Shown here: positions 7,956 to 15,753 of the stretch, in pieces
Layout: each line of letters starts with the position of its first letter
Numbering within the stretch: position 1 is the stretch's first letter
DNA from: Trueperaceae bacterium
GTDB taxonomy: Bacteria; Deinococcota; Deinococci; Deinococcales; Trueperaceae
NCBI GenBank assembly: GCA_011390455.1
Contig: JAABSI010000006.1
Location: forward strand, 1 to 60,919
Length of the DNA: 60,919 bases
Reading direction: 5' to 3'
Notes under the pieces: model-generated
What the model saw: the letters and a program-made list of their open reading frames with translations, nothing else
Database searches by the model: none
What the model was told of the DNA's origin: nothing
Position numbers and translations under genes: made by a program

Positions 7956-8998
7956 CCCCCCGCGCCGCGATCGCGCTCGCCGTCCGTGCCCTCCCGCAGG
8001 GCGGACCTCGCCCCGCGATCGTCGCGCTCGTCCTGACCGTCCAACTCGCGCTCTCGGGCGCGCTCGCCCAGAGCTTCGCCCTCGTCGAAGTGCGTCCCGG
8101 CGATGCGATCGGCACCATCGCGCACCGCTACGGCGTCGACGTCGACGCGCTGCTGGACGCCAACGGCCTCGGCGGTCATCTGATCCGCCCGGGCGACGTC
8201 CTCAAGGTTCCGCTCGTCGAAGCGCGAGGCGGCTTGGCCGAACCCGCGCCCGAGCCACCCCCCGGCTTCCGGCGGCACACCTTGGCCGGCGGCGAGACCC
8301 TGACCGAGGTGGTCGAGCGCTACGGCATCACCATGGCCGCCCTGGTGGGCGCCAACCCCGACCTGTCCTCGCTCGATCGGCTCCCCGTCGGCGTGGAGCT
8401 GCTGATCCCGCCCGGCGAGGGGCTGGTGGTGGCGCTCGAGCACGGCGTCGCGCTGACCGACCTGCTCGCGGCCTACGGCGCCGACCCGGCGACGGTCGCG
8501 CGTGCGAACCAGCTCCGCGGACCCCTCGACCTGCGGCCCGGCATGCTCCTGTTCCTGCCCGGCGTCGCTCCGGTGGCCGCGCTCGAGCGCCTGGCGCAGG
8601 TGCGCGAGCTCGAGAACACCTACGTGTGGCCGCTGCACGGCCGCCTTACGTCGTACTACGGCCGCCGGAACCTCGGGTTCGGCACCGCCGCGTTCCATCG
8701 CGGCCTCGACATCGCGGCCCCGACGGGCACCACGATCGTCGCGGCGCGCACGGGAACGGTGACGTTCGCCGGCTGGTCGGACCGCGGCTACGGGAACCTG
8801 GTCAAGATCCGCCACGCCGGGGGGGCCGAGACCTGGTACGCCCACGCCAGCCGGGTCCTGGTCCGCGTCGGGCAGAGCGTTTCGCAGGGCGAGCCGATCG
8901 CGCTCGTCGGCTCCACGGGGCTCTCGACCGGCCCGCACCTGCACTTGGAACTGCACGTCCGGGGCGTCGCGATCGACCCGCTCGCCGAGCTTCGCTGA
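7952..8998 (+). CDS. Exported murein hydrolase with LysM repeats and M23 peptidase domain
   Basis: The 348-residue product begins with a signal peptide ending near GALAQS. Three LysM-like repeats follow (about residues 47-90, 105-152 and 155-200, for example VRPGDAIGTIAHRYGVDVD). The last 130 residues are an M23 (LytM) zinc endopeptidase domain with AFHRGLDIA (HxxxD) and HLHLELH (HxH). It should bind and cut or remodel peptidoglycan in the envelope. The third repeat is diverged. GTG 7952 is the only start that leaves the signal peptide intact. The gene runs toward the zinc-ribbon gene on the other strand, with a long hairpin between them. Confidence 0.9.
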   Translation: MTPRAAIALAVRALPQGGPRPAIVALVLTVQLALSGALAQSFALVEVRPGDAIGTIAHRYGVDVDALLDANGLGGHLIRPGDVLKVPLVEARGGLAEPAPEPPPGFRRHTLAGGETLTEVVERYGITMAALVGANPDLSSLDRLPVGVELLIPPGEGLVVALEHGVALTDLLAAYGADPATVARANQLRGPLDLRPGMLLFLPGVAPVAALERLAQVRELENTYVWPLHGRLTSYYGRRNLGFGTAAFHRGLDIAAPTGTTIVAARTGTVTFAGWSDRGYGNLVKIRHAGGAETWYAHASRVLVRVGQSVSQGEPIALVGSTGLSTGPHLHLELHVRGVAIDPLAELR

Positions 8999-9007
8999 GC
9001 GCCGCCG

Positions 9008-9053
9008 CACGACGCGCGCCGCATCCCGGGATCGGGATGCGGCGCGCGTCGTG
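9008..9053. terminator. Bidirectional hairpin terminator between convergent genes
   Basis: A perfect 20-bp inverted repeat (9008-9027 with 9034-9053) encloses a 6-base loop. It lies 10 bases after the LysM/M23 stop and 32 bases before the end of the convergent zinc-ribbon gene. There is no T-run, so it would act by hairpin strength alone. Confidence 0.75.
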
Positions 9054-9085
9054 ACGGGCGTCCGGACCGGGCGTCGTCGCCTTCG

Positions 9086-9790
9086 TCAGGCTGCGGGCTC
9101 CTGGTAGAGCAGGCGCCCGCACGACGGGCAGCGCACGACGCCTTGGTGCTTGCGCACCTTCTGGATCACGTGGATGGGGAGCTGGACGTGGCACCCGCCG
9201 CAGCGTTTGCCGTCCTGCAGACCGACCAAGGCGAGCCCGCGGCGTGCCTTGCGCACCTGCTCGTACTGACGCAGGAGCATGGTCTCCACCGTGGTGGCGA
9301 GCCGATCGCGGCGATCGGCCAGGTCGGCGTCGCGGGCGTCGACTTCGGCGACCCGGGCTCGCTCGAGCTCTTCGAACGCCGCGAGCTCGGGCTCCAGCTC
9401 GTCGAGTTGCGCCTGCAGGGCGGTCAGCTCGGTCGCCCGCGCTTCGAGCCGCTCCATGAGCGGCAGGGCGTCTTCTTCGAGCTCCTGCGCGCGGGTGGCG
9501 AACTGCAGCTCCTGGTTCTGGAACTGCGACATCTCCTTCGCCGTCGCGGCGCGGAGGGCCGCTTCGGACGCCGCCTTGCGGCGCTCCTGGAGCGACTTGA
9601 GTTCCAGGTCGGCGGCCGCCACCTGCTTGCGCAGGTCGTCGTGGTCGGCCTTGACGCGGTTGCGTTCGGTTTCGAGCTCGGCGCGCCGTGCTCGCGCGGC
9701 CAGCAGCTCCTGAGGGGTCTCGCCGCGGGCCGCGGCGAGCGTGTCGCGCTCCAGATCGAGGCCTTGGACCTCGCTCAGCGTCTCGAGCAT
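9086..9790 (-). CDS. Coiled-coil zinc-ribbon protein (CT398-like)
   Basis: A 234-residue protein. About residues 10-175 are a long heptad-rich coiled coil (LESLQERRKAASEAAL-type helices). The C-terminal zinc ribbon is formed by CGGCHVQ and CPSCGRL. This layout matches the CT398/YbgI-type C4 zinc-ribbon family, of which some members are linked to secretion or RNA processes; no firm function exists. ATG 9790 has AGGAGG five bases upstream. The transcript probably starts near TACACT at 9883-9878 and has a leader of about 80 bases with a 31-codon ORF and a hairpin. Confidence 0.8.
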   Translation of the reverse strand: MLETLSEVQGLDLERDTLAAARGETPQELLAARARRAELETERNRVKADHDDLRKQVAAADLELKSLQERRKAASEAALRAATAKEMSQFQNQELQFATRAQELEEDALPLMERLEARATELTALQAQLDELEPELAAFEELERARVAEVDARDADLADRRDRLATTVETMLLRQYEQVRKARRGLALVGLQDGKRCGGCHVQLPIHVIQKVRKHQGVVRCPSCGRLLYQEPAA

Positions 9791-9883
9791 GCGGCCTCCT
9801 GAACGGCGAACGCCCCGCGCGAGCGGATCGCGTGGGGCGTCGTACGAGGCGGATGGGGTTCGTTCGTCACGTCCCGCAGTGTA
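9775..9883 (-). promoter_or_regulatory. -10 box, leaderless 31-codon ORF and hairpin upstream of the zinc-ribbon gene
   Basis: TACACT at 9883-9878 is followed after 7 bases by GTG 9870, the spacing typical of leaderless starts here. That frame encodes 31 residues beginning VTNEPHPPRT and stops at 9777-9775, overlapping the zinc-ribbon start (9790) by 16 bases. Inside it, bases 9810-9819 and 9831-9840 form a 10-bp stem with one G-U pair, shortly before the AGGAGG site. The layout resembles a translational leader. Whether the peptide is made is untested. Confidence 0.4.
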
Positions 9884-9924
9884 GCACCGGTCGGGCCGGC
9901 GGCCGTCCGGGATACACTCGCGAC
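9791..9924. promoter_or_regulatory. Divergent promoters: zinc-ribbon gene / 157-residue gene
   Basis: Two identical TACACT boxes point away from each other. The one at 9883-9878 serves the minus strand. The one at 9913-9918 serves the plus strand and lies 6 bases before GTG 9925. They are 29 bases apart, so polymerase could hardly occupy both promoters at once. Confidence 0.5.
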
Positions 9925-10398
9925 GTGATCGAGGATTCCGTCGAGGGCTTCGTCGCACGCTGGCGCGGCCATGCGGTGCGCGCCACCGCGTTCGCCCGTG
10001 CCGAGGGGAGCCCGTTGCTCGAGCTCGGGATCGGCGACGCCGTCGTCCAGACGTTCGAGCGGACCGGCCCGTACCTCGCGCCCACCGGTGCCGTGCGCGT
10101 GGTGCTGCACGCGATGACCCACGGGTTCGACCCGGCGGCGCCCGACGAGCGGCGGCTCGAGGGCGCGGGACTCGGGCGCCTCGAGCTCGCCGGCGCGGTG
10201 ATCGAACGCGACGGCGCGTTGGTCGTGATCGACGCCGGGCACCCGGTCGTCGTCGGGCTGGACGACCCGGCGGGCGAGGCCGTGCCCCCCGGCGTCGGTG
10301 CATGGGTGAGCTGCGTGAGCCTGGCCCCCGTGCACGCCTTCGTGCTGCCCCCCGAGCGCTCGAGCGTGGTCGGCGTGCCGACCGACGAGCTCGTCTGA
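9925..10398 (+). CDS. Unknown protein, 157 residues
   Basis: I do not recognise this protein. It is acidic, cysteine-poor apart from one Cys, and predicted to be mainly beta strand (AVVQTFERTGPYLAPTGAVR, AGAVIERDGALVVIDAGHPV). It has no signal peptide or membrane segment. GTG 9925 is preceded by TACACT with 6 bases between, the leaderless pattern. The histone-deacetylase-like gene follows after 11 bases and is probably cotranscribed, so the two may act together. Coding is supported by codon position bias and by the short gap to its neighbour. Confidence 0.7.
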   Translation: MIEDSVEGFVARWRGHAVRATAFARAEGSPLLELGIGDAVVQTFERTGPYLAPTGAVRVVLHAMTHGFDPAAPDERRLEGAGLGRLELAGAVIERDGALVVIDAGHPVVVGLDDPAGEAVPPGVGAWVSCVSLAPVHAFVLPPERSSVVGVPTDELV

Positions 10399-10409
10399 GG
10401 CGCCCGTTC

Positions 10410-11303
10410 GTGCCGCATGGGTTCAGCCCCGCCCACCTGCCCGCCCCGCTGCCGCCCGGGCACCGCTTCCCGATGACCAAGTACGCGCTCTTGGCCGAGC
10501 GGCTCCGCGGCGATGGCTGGACGGTCGCGCCGGCGCCGCTCGCGGCCGATGCCGACCTGGCGCGCGCCCACGACGCGGCGTACTTGGGCGCGGTCGAACG
10601 TTGTGCCCTGGACGCGCGCGCGGAGCGCCGACTCGGGTTCCCCCAGAGCCCGGAGCTGGTCCGCCGGTCGCAGGCGTCGGTGGGCGGTACCGTGGCGGCG
10701 GCGCGGCGGGCGCTGGAGCGTGGGCTCGGCGTGTCGCTCGCCGGTGGGACCCACCACGCCTTCGCCGATCGGGGCGAGGGCTTCTGCGTCTACAACGACC
10801 TGGTCGTCGCCGCGCGCACCCTCCTCGACGAGGGCGCGGTCGGGCGCGTGCTCGTCGTCGACCTCGACGTCCATCAGGGCAACGGCACGGCGTCGATCTG
10901 CGCCGGCGACGAGCGGGTGGTGACGTACTCGGTCCACGGGGCGCGCAACTACCCGTTCGTCAAGGAGGCGAGCGACCTCGACGTCCCGCTCGACGACGGC
11001 GCCGACGACCGGGCCTACCTCGGCGCGCTGGAGCGCACGCTGCCAGCGCTGTTCGCCTCGGTCGCGCCCGATCTGGTGCTGTACCAGGGGGGCGTCGACG
11101 TCCTGGAGGGCGATCGCTTCGGCCGGCTGACGCTCACCGAGGCCGGCGTCGTGGCCCGCGACCGGACCGTGGCCGAGCTCTGCCGGGCCTCCGGGACGCC
11201 GCTCGCCACCACCCTCGGCGGTGGGTACCACGCGGAGGTCGCCCGCACGGTCTCCGCGCACGCGGCGGGCCTGACGGCCATCGCGGCCGTGCTCGCCGCG
11301 TAG
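10410..11303 (+). CDS. Histone deacetylase family hydrolase
   Basis: A 297-residue zinc amidohydrolase of the arginase/deacetylase fold, related to class IV HDACs, AcuC and acetylpolyamine amidohydrolases. Every active-site element is visible: GGTHHAF (tandem His near 114), VVDLDVHQGNGT (metal Asp and His near 153), YQGGVDVLEGDRFG (second metal Asp) and TLGGGYHAE (transition-state Tyr). It should be an active deacetylase. Likely substrates are acetyl-lysine proteins or acetylated small amines; AcuC deacetylates acetyl-CoA synthetase in Bacillus. GTG 10410 with GAGGCG upstream leaves the expected LPPGHRFPMTKY N-terminus. It follows the unknown gene by 11 bases. Confidence 0.9.
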   Translation: MPHGFSPAHLPAPLPPGHRFPMTKYALLAERLRGDGWTVAPAPLAADADLARAHDAAYLGAVERCALDARAERRLGFPQSPELVRRSQASVGGTVAAARRALERGLGVSLAGGTHHAFADRGEGFCVYNDLVVAARTLLDEGAVGRVLVVDLDVHQGNGTASICAGDERVVTYSVHGARNYPFVKEASDLDVPLDDGADDRAYLGALERTLPALFASVAPDLVLYQGGVDVLEGDRFGRLTLTEAGVVARDRTVAELCRASGTPLATTLGGGYHAEVARTVSAHAAGLTAIAAVLAA

Positions 11304-11348
11304 CCCGCGGTCGGGACCGCGGGCGCGTACCTGCTAGTCTGGCCCGTC

Positions 11349-12761
11349 GTGCCCGTCGTCCGCCCCGCCCCCACCGATCCGAACGAGCCGCCCTTTGTGG
11401 CGACCGTGCGCTCCGTCGCCGAGGGTTCGCCGGCCGCCCGAGCCGGCGTCGCGGCCGGTTGGGAGCTGTTCCGGATCAACGGGCAGTGGGTGCCCGACGT
11501 GCTCGCCTACCGCCGCGAGCTGGAGCGCGGGCGCGCGGTGCTCGAGTTGCGCGACGCCGCCGGCACCGACGAGTGCGTGGTCGAGGTCGAGTGGGAGGAC
11601 CCGGGCCTCGAGTTCGACGACGTGATCTTCGATGGCCTCCGGCTGTGCGCGAACAAGTGCGAGTTCTGCTACGTGCACCAGATGCCCAAGGGCTTCCGCA
11701 AGAGCTTGTACACGATGGACGACGACTACCGCACGAGCTTCCTCTACGGCAGCTTCGTCACCCTGACCAACCTCACCGAGGTCGACGTGCAGCGGATCCT
11801 CGACGAGCACCTGTCGCCGCTCTACGTCAGCGTCCACACCGCCGACGAGGCGCTGCGCGCCGACATGATGAAGTGGTGGCGCCTGAAGGTGAAGGACCCG
11901 AGCGCGACGAGCATCCGCGGCATGATCGAGCGGCTCGAACCGATCGATCTGTTCACGCAAGTCGTCGCCGTCCCGGGCCGCAACGACGGCGCCGCGCTCG
12001 ACGCCACCCTCGAGTACCTGGCCTCGCGTCCGAACGTGCAGGCCGTGGCCGTCGTCCCGGTGGGCCTCACCGACCATCGCCGCAACCTCCCCGACGTGCG
12101 CACCCTGACCGGCGACGAGGCCGACGACCTGGTCGCGCGCGTCGAGGCCTTCCAGCGCCGCATGCTGCGCGAGAAGGGCACCCGCTTCGCGTTCCTCTCG
12201 GACGAGCTCTACCTGACCTCCGGCCGCCCGCTGCCCGCGGCCGAGGCGTACGAGGGGTTCGTGATGCTCGAGAACGGCGTCGGCATGGTGCGCGACTTCC
12301 TCGAGGCGCCGCTGCCCGCGCTACCCGATCGCCTCCAGGTCCCGAAGCGGGTCCTGTTGGCCACCGGGGCGCTCTTCGGACCGGTGCTCGAGCGTGCGGT
12401 GGCGCCGCTGCGCGCGGTCGAAGGCCTCGAGGTCGAGGTGCGGACGCTGGTCAACCGGACCTTCGGGGCGGTCACCACGGTCACCGGTCTGCTGGCCGGT
12501 CGCGACGTGCTCACGCAGGTGGCGCCGGGGGAGGCCGACCTGCTGCTGCTGTCGCCGAGCATGCTCAAGTACGGCACCGAGACGCTGCTCGACGACCGCA
12601 CCCTGGACGACCTGCGCCAAGCGTTGGGCATGCGCGTCGAGGTGGGCGGTACCAACCTCGCCGAGCTGTTCGCGACCGTCCTCGGGACCGGCGGCGCGAC
12701 GACCGTCCCGCAGTTCGGTTTCTCCACCCACGCGATCAAGGAAGCATCGGGGCAGCACTGA
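11349..12761 (+). CDS. PDZ / radical-SAM-like protein with DUF512 domain
   Basis: A 470-residue protein. The N-terminal PDZ-like domain (residues 15-80, SVAEGSPAARAGVAAGWELF) is followed by a radical-SAM-like region. The three cysteines in CANKCEFCYVHQMP (near 99-107) would hold a 4Fe-4S cluster. The KSLYTMDDDYRTSFLYG stretch is characteristic of the family. The DUF512 domain fills the C-terminal half. Function is unknown across the family, which is common in Firmicutes, Cyanobacteria and Deinococcota. GTG 11349 lies 8 bases after TAGTCT (11335-11340), so the mRNA is likely leaderless. The MBL hydrolase gene follows after 2 bases. Confidence 0.88.
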   Translation: MPVVRPAPTDPNEPPFVATVRSVAEGSPAARAGVAAGWELFRINGQWVPDVLAYRRELERGRAVLELRDAAGTDECVVEVEWEDPGLEFDDVIFDGLRLCANKCEFCYVHQMPKGFRKSLYTMDDDYRTSFLYGSFVTLTNLTEVDVQRILDEHLSPLYVSVHTADEALRADMMKWWRLKVKDPSATSIRGMIERLEPIDLFTQVVAVPGRNDGAALDATLEYLASRPNVQAVAVVPVGLTDHRRNLPDVRTLTGDEADDLVARVEAFQRRMLREKGTRFAFLSDELYLTSGRPLPAAEAYEGFVMLENGVGMVRDFLEAPLPALPDRLQVPKRVLLATGALFGPVLERAVAPLRAVEGLEVEVRTLVNRTFGAVTTVTGLLAGRDVLTQVAPGEADLLLLSPSMLKYGTETLLDDRTLDDLRQALGMRVEVGGTNLAELFATVLGTGGATTVPQFGFSTHAIKEASGQH

Positions 12762-12763
12762 CC

Positions 12764-13546
12764 ATGGCGAGGTCTCGTCCCCGACGTGGGGCGACCGGCG
12801 GCCTCGTCGCACCCGGCGTCCACGTGCTGGGGTTGCTCGTCGCCAACGTGATCGCGATCGAGGGCGACGACGGGCTCACGCTCGTCGACGCGGGTGCCGC
12901 AGGGACCGTCGGCGCGCTGCGCGGGCGGCTGCGGTCGCTCGGCTACGGCCTCGAGGACGTTCGGCGGGTGTTGGTGACCCATGCGCATCCGGACCACGTC
13001 GGTGGTTTGCCTGCGCTCGTCGCGGCCGGCGCCGAGGTGTGGGCGCCCGCCGGCGACCGCGCGTGGATCGCCGAGGGGGGCGCGCCGCCGCTCCCGGAGC
13101 GCTCGACGCTGTCGCCGGTGCAGCGGCTGTTGGCGCGCCTGCCCATGCCCCGCACGCCGGCGGTGCCGGTGGCGCGCGACCTGGGGGTGGACGAGGCCTT
13201 GGGCGAGGTGCGCCCCGGGCTCCGGACGCTGGCCCTGCCGGGCCACACGCCGGGGCAGCTGGGCTTCCACCTCGAACGCGAGGGCGTGCTGATCGCCGGC
13301 GACGCGCTCATGCACCTGTTCCCGTGGTGGCACCCGCCGATCGCCGCATTCACCAGCGACCTCGCCGCCGCGTACCGGAGCGCCGCAGCGGTGGTCGCGC
13401 TCGACCCGCGGGTGCTGGTCGTCGGTCATGGCCCGCCGGCCGTGGCGCGGGCCGGTCGCCCGGTCGCGCGACAGGTTCGTGGGGCGCTCGAGCGCTTCCC
13501 CGCCTGGTCGCGCACGTCCCGGTCGGATCCTGGGGCGCGGGGGTAG
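12764..13546 (+). CDS. Metallo-beta-lactamase fold hydrolase
   Basis: A 260-residue MBL-fold protein. The metal motif VTHAHPDHVGG (HxHxDH) lies near residue 72, LPGHTPGQLGF gives the next His, IAGDALMH the bridging Asp and VVGHGPPA the last His. Relatives hydrolyse thioesters such as glyoxalase II substrates, or lactones and phosphodiesters; the substrate here cannot be read. ATG 12764 is 2 bases after the DUF512 stop, so the two are one transcript. Its TAG stop (13544-13546) forms the first three bases of the TAGGCT -10 box of the following prenyltransferase gene. Confidence 0.88.
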   Translation: MARSRPRRGATGGLVAPGVHVLGLLVANVIAIEGDDGLTLVDAGAAGTVGALRGRLRSLGYGLEDVRRVLVTHAHPDHVGGLPALVAAGAEVWAPAGDRAWIAEGGAPPLPERSTLSPVQRLLARLPMPRTPAVPVARDLGVDEALGEVRPGLRTLALPGHTPGQLGFHLEREGVLIAGDALMHLFPWWHPPIAAFTSDLAAAYRSAAAVVALDPRVLVVGHGPPAVARAGRPVARQVRGALERFPAWSRTSRSDPGARG

Positions 13547-13555
13547 GCTCGCGGC

Positions 13556-14434
13556 ATGAACGGCGCTCCGACGCTCCGGCCCCGGCGCACGCTGGGCTCC
13601 TACCTCGCGCTCGTCCGCTTCCAACACACGCTGTTCGCGCTGCCCTTCGCCTTCGCGGGCATGTTCGCCGCCGCGGGTGGTTGGCCGGGCTGGGCGACGT
13701 TCGGGTGGGTGACGCTGGCCATGGCGGGGGCGCGGACCTTCGCGATGGCGCTCAACCGGGTCTTCGACGCCCGCATCGACGCGGCCAACCCGCGCACGGC
13801 GCAGCGCGAGCTCCCGTCCGGGACGCTGCGCGCCCTCGACGCCTGGGCGCTGGCGGCGCTCGGCGCGGTCGCCTTCGTGGTCGCCGGCCTCGCGCTCAAC
13901 CCGCTCACGGCGGCGCTGCTGCCGCTCGCGGCGGTCTTCTTGGCCCTGTACCCGCTGACCAAGCGCTTCACCTGGGCCTGCCACCTGTGGCTCGGCGCGA
14001 CGATCGGCGCGGCCGCGGCGGGCGGCTGGATCGCGGTCACCGGCGCGTTCGCCCCGGCGGCGTGGTGGTCCTGGCTCGCGGTCGGCGCCTGGATCGCGGG
14101 GTTCGACGTGATCTACGCCCTGCTCGATCGTGCGTTCGACGTCGCGCACGGCGTGCACAGCATCCCGGCCCGCTTCGGCGAGGCCGGCGGGCGGCGCATC
14201 GCCATCGCGCTGCACGTCGTCGCCGTCGCGGCGCTCGCGATGTTCGTGCCGGCCGCCGGCCTCGGCCCGGCGTCGTCGCTGGCGGTCGTGGCGGTGGCGG
14301 TGGTCTTCGCCGTGCAGCACGTGTGGGTCGCGCGCCACGGCGCCGCCATCGCGCTCAAGGCGTTCGACGCCAACCTGTACGTGGGGGCGATCGTGCTCGC
14401 CGGCGTGCTCGTCGACCTGACGCTCTTCGGGTAG
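13556..14434 (+). CDS. UbiA-family prenyltransferase (UbiA/MqnP type)
   Basis: A 292-residue membrane protein with about eight or nine hydrophobic segments. It carries the two aspartate-rich motifs of aromatic prenyltransferases: NRVFDARIDAANPRT (near 64-78) and DVIYALLDRAFDVAHGVHSIP (near 184-204). It should attach a polyprenyl chain to a quinone precursor. Deinococcota make menaquinone largely by the futalosine route, so MqnP is the likely role; that is inference. ATG 13556 lies 6 bases after TAGGCT (13544-13549), a leaderless start whose -10 box begins with the stop codon of the MBL gene. Confidence 0.88.
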   Translation: MNGAPTLRPRRTLGSYLALVRFQHTLFALPFAFAGMFAAAGGWPGWATFGWVTLAMAGARTFAMALNRVFDARIDAANPRTAQRELPSGTLRALDAWALAALGAVAFVVAGLALNPLTAALLPLAAVFLALYPLTKRFTWACHLWLGATIGAAAAGGWIAVTGAFAPAAWWSWLAVGAWIAGFDVIYALLDRAFDVAHGVHSIPARFGEAGGRRIAIALHVVAVAALAMFVPAAGLGPASSLAVVAVAVVFAVQHVWVARHGAAIALKAFDANLYVGAIVLAGVLVDLTLFG

Positions 14435-14456
14435 CCGCCGGCGCGCGCTGCGTGGC

Positions 14457-15455
14457 TCAGCGCGACGTCGCGAGCTGCTCGAGGACGCGTTGGGTGCGCA
14501 GCGCGCTGGCACCGGTGCTCGGGGCGGGTCCACCGCGCCCCAGCAGTTCGGCGACGATCGCGGCGATCAGCGGTTCCTGGACGTGGTCGGGGTGCGGGAT
14601 CCCGCGCTCGACCACGCGGCCGTGCGCGTCGGTCAGCACCACCGGTCCGTCGGCGAACAGGGGGACGTGGAGCGAGCCTTCGGTGCCGAAGACCTCGATG
14701 CGGTCGCGCACGGTGGGTCCGGCGAAGCCCCACGCGGCGGTGCCGATCACGCCGCCCTCGAACGAGAGCGAAGCGACGACCTCGTCGCTCACCTGCGCCC
14801 ACGCGGAGCGCGTCCGCGCGTGGCCGGCGACCGAGCGGACCGGTCCGAACCAGTGGTCGAGCAGGTCGAGCCCGTGGCTGCCCAGGTCGAACAACAGGCC
14901 GTCGCCGGCCGTGGCGGCGTCCCAGCGCCAGCCGGCGCTCGCCGCGGCGGCCGGTGGCGGCTGCGACACCTCCGCGTGGACGCGGGTCGGGGTGCCGATC
15001 GCGCCCTCGTCGAGGCGCTCGCGCACGAACGCGAAGCGCGGGAGCGCGCGGCGGTAGTAGGCGACGAACAGCGGTACGCCCGCGTCCGCGCAGGCCGCCA
15101 CCATGCCCTCGGCCTCGGCGACGGTCCGCGCCATCGGCTTCTCGACGTAGACCGGTTTGCCGGCCCGGGCGGCCTGGAGCACGTACGCCGCGTGGCTCGA
15201 CGGCGGGGTCGCGACGTACACGGCGTCGACGTCGTCGGCCTCGATGACGTCGCGCGCGTCGTGCGACCAGCGTGGGACCCCGTGGCGTTCCGCGTAGTCG
15301 CGCGCTTTGGCGCCGTCGCGGCGCATGACGGCCGTGAGGGTACTCCCGGGCACGCGCTGGAAGGCGGGGCCGGACTTGACCTCGGTGACGTCGCCGCAGC
15401 CGACGATGCCCCAGCGGACGCGGCCGCTCGACCGGATCGCGTCGATCGTGTTCAT
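14457..15455 (-). CDS. Gfo/Idh/MocA family NAD(P)-dependent oxidoreductase
   Basis: A 332-residue dehydrogenase. The N-terminal Rossmann domain has WGIVGCGDVTEVKSGPA near residue 15 and the conserved active-site lysine in VYVEKPMARTVAEAE near 100. The C-terminal half is the substrate beta sheet (SHGLDLLDHWFGPV). Relatives oxidise sugars, sugar nucleotides or inositol; the substrate cannot be assigned. ATG 15455 follows TACGCT (15467-15462) by 6 bases, a leaderless start. It converges on the UbiA gene with 22 bases between and shows no clear terminator there. Confidence 0.88.
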   Translation of the reverse strand: MNTIDAIRSSGRVRWGIVGCGDVTEVKSGPAFQRVPGSTLTAVMRRDGAKARDYAERHGVPRWSHDARDVIEADDVDAVYVATPPSSHAAYVLQAARAGKPVYVEKPMARTVAEAEGMVAACADAGVPLFVAYYRRALPRFAFVRERLDEGAIGTPTRVHAEVSQPPPAAAASAGWRWDAATAGDGLLFDLGSHGLDLLDHWFGPVRSVAGHARTRSAWAQVSDEVVASLSFEGGVIGTAAWGFAGPTVRDRIEVFGTEGSLHVPLFADGPVVLTDAHGRVVERGIPHPDHVQEPLIAAIVAELLGRGGPAPSTGASALRTQRVLEQLATSR

Positions 15456-15507
15456 GGCGCCAGCGTAGCAGCGGCGGGGTCCACGTCCTCGCCGGTCGGG
15501 CGGGCCG

Positions 15508-15537
15508 TTGACACCCCGGACCTGGAGCCGGTAGGCT
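15508..15537 (+). promoter_or_regulatory. Promoter of tRNA-Asp
   Basis: TTGACA at 15508-15513, an 18-base spacer and TAGGCT at 15532-15537. Transcription would begin near 15544, a few bases before the mature tRNA. This is the clearest full sigma-70-type promoter in the window. It also confirms that TAGGCT is a real -10 box in this genome. Confidence 0.85.
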
Positions 15538-15550
15538 TGGGAACGCGTTT

Positions 15551-15626
15551 GGAGCCGTAGTGTAGCGGTTAGCATATCTGCCTGTCACGCAGAAGGTCGC
15601 GGGTTCAAATCCCGTCGGCTCCGCCA
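15551..15626 (+). tRNA. tRNA-Asp (anticodon GTC), CCA encoded
   Basis: The acceptor stem pairs GGAGCC (15551-15556) with GGCTCC (15617-15622), with discriminator G and an encoded CCA at 15624-15626. The anticodon stem-loop CTGCCTGTCACGCAG presents GTC. The T arm GCGGGTTCAAATCCCGT is canonical, and the D arm contains GTGTAGCGGTTAGCA. Length is 76 bases including CCA. The gene stands alone between its own promoter and a hairpin terminator. Confidence 0.98.
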
Positions 15627-15631
15627 AGCGA

Positions 15632-15667
15632 ACGAAGCGCCGGTCCCCTCGGGGGCCGGCGCTTCGT
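15632..15667 (+). terminator. Terminator hairpin after tRNA-Asp
   Basis: Arms 15632-15643 and 15656-15667 pair over 12 bp. The C-run and G-run between them extend the stem by about 4 bp and leave a small tetraloop. It begins 5 bases after the tRNA CCA. No T-run follows. Confidence 0.75.
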
Positions 15668-15753
15668 TGCGTTCGGGTACCGCGCCGGCCCCTGAGCCGA
15701 TGCGCGTGGCGGCCTACGGTGCGGCCCGGCGGCGCCCTGGTACCGTGACGGAG

